Positions 7,252-9,015 of a DNA stretch of 9,015 bases are shown here, in pieces. The position numbers were made by a program, and so were the translations under genes. The notes beneath the pieces were generated by a model that was not told the origin of the DNA, did no database searches, and saw nothing but the letters and a program-made list of their open reading frames with translations. The DNA is from Paenibacillus sp. (GTDB taxonomy: Bacteria; Bacillota; Bacilli; Paenibacillales; NBRC-103111): contig JARBUQ010000149.1 in NCBI GenBank assembly GCA_029239545.1, forward strand, positions 1 to 9,015. Reading direction: 5' to 3'. Position 1 is the stretch's first letter; each line of letters opens with the position of its first letter.

Positions 7252-7303
7252 GTCTTTAAAGTGTCTAAATGTTCCGATCAAAAAGTCTCTAAATGGTCTA
7301 AAA
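7241..7303 (-). promoter_or_regulatory. Operator-like array of TTTAGAGAC-type repeats
   Basis: On the minus strand five 9-bp variants occur: TTTAGACCA (7302-7294), TTTAGAGAC (7293-7285), TTTAGACAC (7269-7261), TTTAAAGAC (7260-7252) and, in reverse orientation, GTCTCTAAA (7249-7241). The first two and the next two are tandem pairs with a 9-bp period, and the pairs are 33 bp apart, about three helical turns. The fourth and fifth form a near-perfect palindrome with a 2-base centre overlapping the candidate -35. The layout is typical of cooperative transcription factor binding; the protein is not identifiable from the DNA. Confidence 0.65.
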
Positions 7304-8452
7304 TTACTGCTCATTTAAGCAGCCCAATATTGCGTTGTGAAAGCACGCCCTGAGCGGGGCTACAGATTGCGAGCGGCCGTAGTGTACTCGGTTCGTAAGG
7401 AGCACAACGGTTAGTCCATACTCCGGTTCAACGTACAGACTCGTGCCTGTAAATCCAGTATGTCCATAGCTCTTCGAGGACATCAGGTCGCCAGAAGCAT
7501 CGAACGAATCCCCCTTCAGCACCCAGCCCAAGCCCCGATTCCCTGAAGCCAGTGCGTCAGTATGACTGCGGATTGCCGCTCGTACGGTCGCTGGCGATAA
7601 AATCCGAACACCATCCGAGGAAACACCCTCGTTCAACCACATGAGCGCATAACGCGACAAGTCCTGCACAGTAGAGAACAAACCCGCGTGCCCGCTGACG
7701 CCGCCCATCGCGGATGCGTTCTCATCGTGCACTGTGCCGACGCGGTAAGCCTGAGCATCTTCGCTCCACTCCGTTGGGGCGAAGATGCTCTCTGTGGGCG
7801 CTGAGGGCGAGAGCTGCTGCAACGGACGGAAGCCGCTGCTCATCATTCCGAGCGGCATAAGCACATGCCGCTCCGCCGCTTGCTCGAGCGGCTGCTCATG
7901 CAGCAGCTCGGCCAGCTGGCCGAGCACGATGAAGCCCAGGTCGCTGTAAACGACCTGGGTTCCGGGCTCGTGCCCGAGCGGCTCAGCGAGCACGCGAGCC
8001 AGCATCTCCTCGCGCGTCCAACCATGCGCGTGCAGGTTCATGAACGGCTTGAGCCCCGCCGTATGCGTCAGCAGCTGTCCCACCGTAACAGCTGCTTTAC
8101 CCGCTGTGGCGAAGCTTGGCAAGTAGTTAGCAACCGTATCATCCAGACGGAGCCTTCCCCGTTCTATCAGTTGAAGCACAAGCGGAAGTGTCACCACAAC
8201 CTTCGTCAAGGATGCACAGTCATAACAAGTGTTTAGTTGGACCGGCATGTGCTGCTCTGTGCGGATGGAGGCACTTCCCGTTGTATAAGTAATCGTATAA
8301 CCTCGACGGGTTACAGAAGCTACGCCACCAGGTATGATTTGTGCGTGAACAGCTTGATCTAAACAGTCAAAGGCATTCAATACCTTCTGCCGATTTAGCC
8401 CCATCTGCTCTGCATGTTCCAATCCTTGCAATTGTGTATCGCTCCTGATCAT
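7304..8452 (-). CDS. Beta-lactamase-fold serine hydrolase (class C / PBP4-like)
   Basis: 382 residues. The penicillin-recognizing serine enzyme motifs are present in order: SLTK with nucleophile Ser81 and Lys84 (81-84), YSDLGF with Tyr169 at the YxN position (169-174; Asp instead of Asn), and the third box HTG in YGHTGFTG (331-333). VHDENASAMGGVSGHAGLFST (241-261) is typical of Bacillus-type family members such as YbbE (AmlB) of the muropeptide-recycling cluster. No signal peptide or N-terminal membrane helix is visible (MIRSDTQLQG, then hydrophilic), so the protein may be cytoplasmic. Function could be esterase, peptidase or amidase; antibiotic resistance should not be assumed. AGGAG at 8463-8467 is 10 nt before the ATG, slightly long. 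The stop abuts the operator-like repeats without a visible terminator, so read-through into the epimerase unit is possible. Bases about 7800-8050 are markedly GC-rich. Confidence 0.9.
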   Translation of the reverse strand: MIRSDTQLQGLEHAEQMGLNRQKVLNAFDCLDQAVHAQIIPGGVASVTRRGYTITYTTGSASIRTEQHMPVQLNTCYDCASLTKVVVTLPLVLQLIERGRLRLDDTVANYLPSFATAGKAAVTVGQLLTHTAGLKPFMNLHAHGWTREEMLARVLAEPLGHEPGTQVVYSDLGFIVLGQLAELLHEQPLEQAAERHVLMPLGMMSSGFRPLQQLSPSAPTESIFAPTEWSEDAQAYRVGTVHDENASAMGGVSGHAGLFSTVQDLSRYALMWLNEGVSSDGVRILSPATVRAAIRSHTDALASGNRGLGWVLKGDSFDASGDLMSSKSYGHTGFTGTSLYVEPEYGLTVVLLTNRVHYGRSQSVAPLRACFHNAILGCLNEQ

Positions 8453-8871
8453 ATATAAAAGTCTCCTGTTAAATTAGTCTTTATGCTCTCCCTAATCTAA
8501 CATACATCCCCGAACAATTGAACCTCTCCACCTATGTCCATCCATTTGTCCATGTAAAGTCAAACTTGTAGCAAACCGAGTTCAGGCGCGACAGCTGCTT
8601 ACATCCTATCAAAATTACTCTTAAGTACTCTTGTATCATTGTGATCGCTCTTGTCTTTTCATTTGTTACTGCTCAGGTCGGCTAGAGCCTGTTCTCCGAA
8701 CTGCAAACATACTTATCGGCTAGGGACATTGTGCTGGGATGGGGGGTAAGACCCATTTGGTCAGACAAAGGGGAGGGACTCGAAGTCACCTGCAAGGTGG
8801 TGAGTGCCCCATTTCCTGAATCGCGAACAATCTGGGACCCTCTCTTGCTGCAGGACGTTCACCCCCGACTA
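8453..8871. other. Gene-free region upstream of the serine hydrolase
   Basis: No reading frame here has both a ribosome binding site and protein-like composition, and no tRNA or riboswitch consensus was recognised. It should contain the promoter of the serine hydrolase, but no convincing -35/-10 pair was found; TTGACT on the minus strand near 8557-8562 lacks a matching -10. Small repeats exist: TGTCCAT at 8535-8541 and 8547-8553, and TCGGCTAG at 8678-8685 and 8716-8723. The segment from about 8690 to 8810 is rich in stem-loops and is listed separately. Confidence 0.6.
8691..8809. other. Stem-loop cluster, possible structured RNA
   Basis: Three local hairpins occur in about 120 bases: GTTC/GAAC (8691-8694 with 8698-8701); ATGGG/CCCAT (8739-8743 with 8752-8756), with an alternative GGGT/ACCC inside it; and a longer one with GGG-ACTC (8775-8781) pairing with GAGT-g-CCC (8802-8809) around an inner CACCT/AGGTG stem (8787-8791 with 8795-8799) and a 3-base loop. 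None is followed by a T-run on either strand, so they do not look like terminators. The strand of any RNA cannot be decided. No known RNA family is claimed. Confidence 0.35.
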
Positions 8872-9004
8872 TAACGAACTCAGGAAGCGCTATTCGGCCA
8901 AAAATGCCGTTGCTGGAGCTGTAACGAATCGTATCAGCGTTAAGGGACCCCAAATCGTCTCAATTCCCGCTTTTCACGTGGAATAAGGCGGCTGGAGTTC
9001 GTTA
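8872..9004. repeat. Modular palindromic repeat element, ~133 bp
   Basis: The ends are a perfect 10-bp inverted repeat (TAACGAACTC at 8872-8881, GAGTTCGTTA at 8995-9004). Inside, the same core recurs as TAACGAA at 8922-8928 and, inverted, CGTTA at 8938-8942. GCTGGAG also recurs directly at 8912-8918 and 8991-8997. There is no transposase and no clear flanking target duplication. The arrangement resembles a REP- or MITE-like intergenic element; genome-wide repetition is inferred and cannot be tested within this window. Confidence 0.5.
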
Positions 9005-9015
9005 GAACGCCAAAT

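Noticed and set aside
7241..7260. The palindrome downstream of the serine hydrolase gene considered as that gene's terminator.
   Set aside because: It is AT-rich with a 2-base centre and no U-tract; its relation to the other 9-bp repeats and to a -35 box fits an operator better.
7304..8452. Annotation as an antibiotic-resistance beta-lactamase.
   Set aside because: It lacks an export signal and has YSD instead of YxN; the family mostly contains esterases, peptidases and muropeptide-related enzymes, so resistance is not supported.
8775..8809. The strong hairpin considered as a transcription terminator.
   Set aside because: Neither strand has a T-run directly after the stem, and no gene end lies nearby on either side.
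8804..8986. A 60-codon plus-strand frame running into the repeat element.
   Set aside because: No ribosome binding site, it starts inside the large hairpin, and most of its codons fall in the palindromic repeat; such repeats often give spurious small frames.
8453..9015. A CRISPR array, tRNA or known riboswitch in the gene-free right end.
   Set aside because: Repeats are few and irregularly spaced, no tRNA-like cloverleaf was found, and no riboswitch core motif that I know matched on either strand.

Overview
The window looks like chromosomal DNA of a Gram-positive, low-to-moderate-GC Bacillota, most likely Paenibacillus or a close relative. The reasons are strong GGAGG-type ribosome binding sites before nearly every gene, a split two-subunit L-serine dehydratase (sdaAB-sdaAA), a hairpin-plus-U-tract terminator, and the protein family mix. 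The genus is an inference; no rRNA or other marker is present. All eight supported genes lie on the minus strand, so the window reads from high to low coordinates.

Layout, right to left. (1) 9015-8453 is gene-free. It holds a modular repeat with 10-bp inverted ends (8872-9004) and a cluster of stem-loops (8691-8809). (2) 8452-7304 is a beta-lactamase-fold serine hydrolase. (3) 7303-7179 is a short intergenic region with a striking set of TTTAGAGAC-type repeats, one pair of which forms a palindrome over a plausible promoter. (4) 7178-5094 is a two-gene unit: an SDR-type epimerase/dehydratase, then a DapA-superfamily aldolase/lyase, closed by an intrinsic terminator at 5053-5082. (5) 4979 to the left edge is a tightly spaced probable operon: sdaAB, sdaAA, an M20 amidohydrolase, a three-part transcriptional regulator with a degenerate GGDEF-like domain and a winged helix, and a Gfo/Idh/MocA oxidoreductase that runs off the left edge.

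How the genes may work together: the serine dehydratase would turn L-serine into pyruvate and ammonia, and the M20 enzyme could free an amino acid from an N-acyl or similar conjugate to feed it. The regulator between them and the oxidoreductase is a natural candidate to sense a ligand of this pathway. The epimerase/DapA-like pair and the Gfo/Idh enzyme look like sugar- or sugar-acid-type catabolic enzymes. All three depart from the canonical motifs of their superfamilies, so substrates cannot be assigned. The most interesting points are the regulator's domain architecture and location, the operator-like repeat array, the epimerase lacking the usual catalytic lysine, and the unexplained structured and repeated DNA at the right end.
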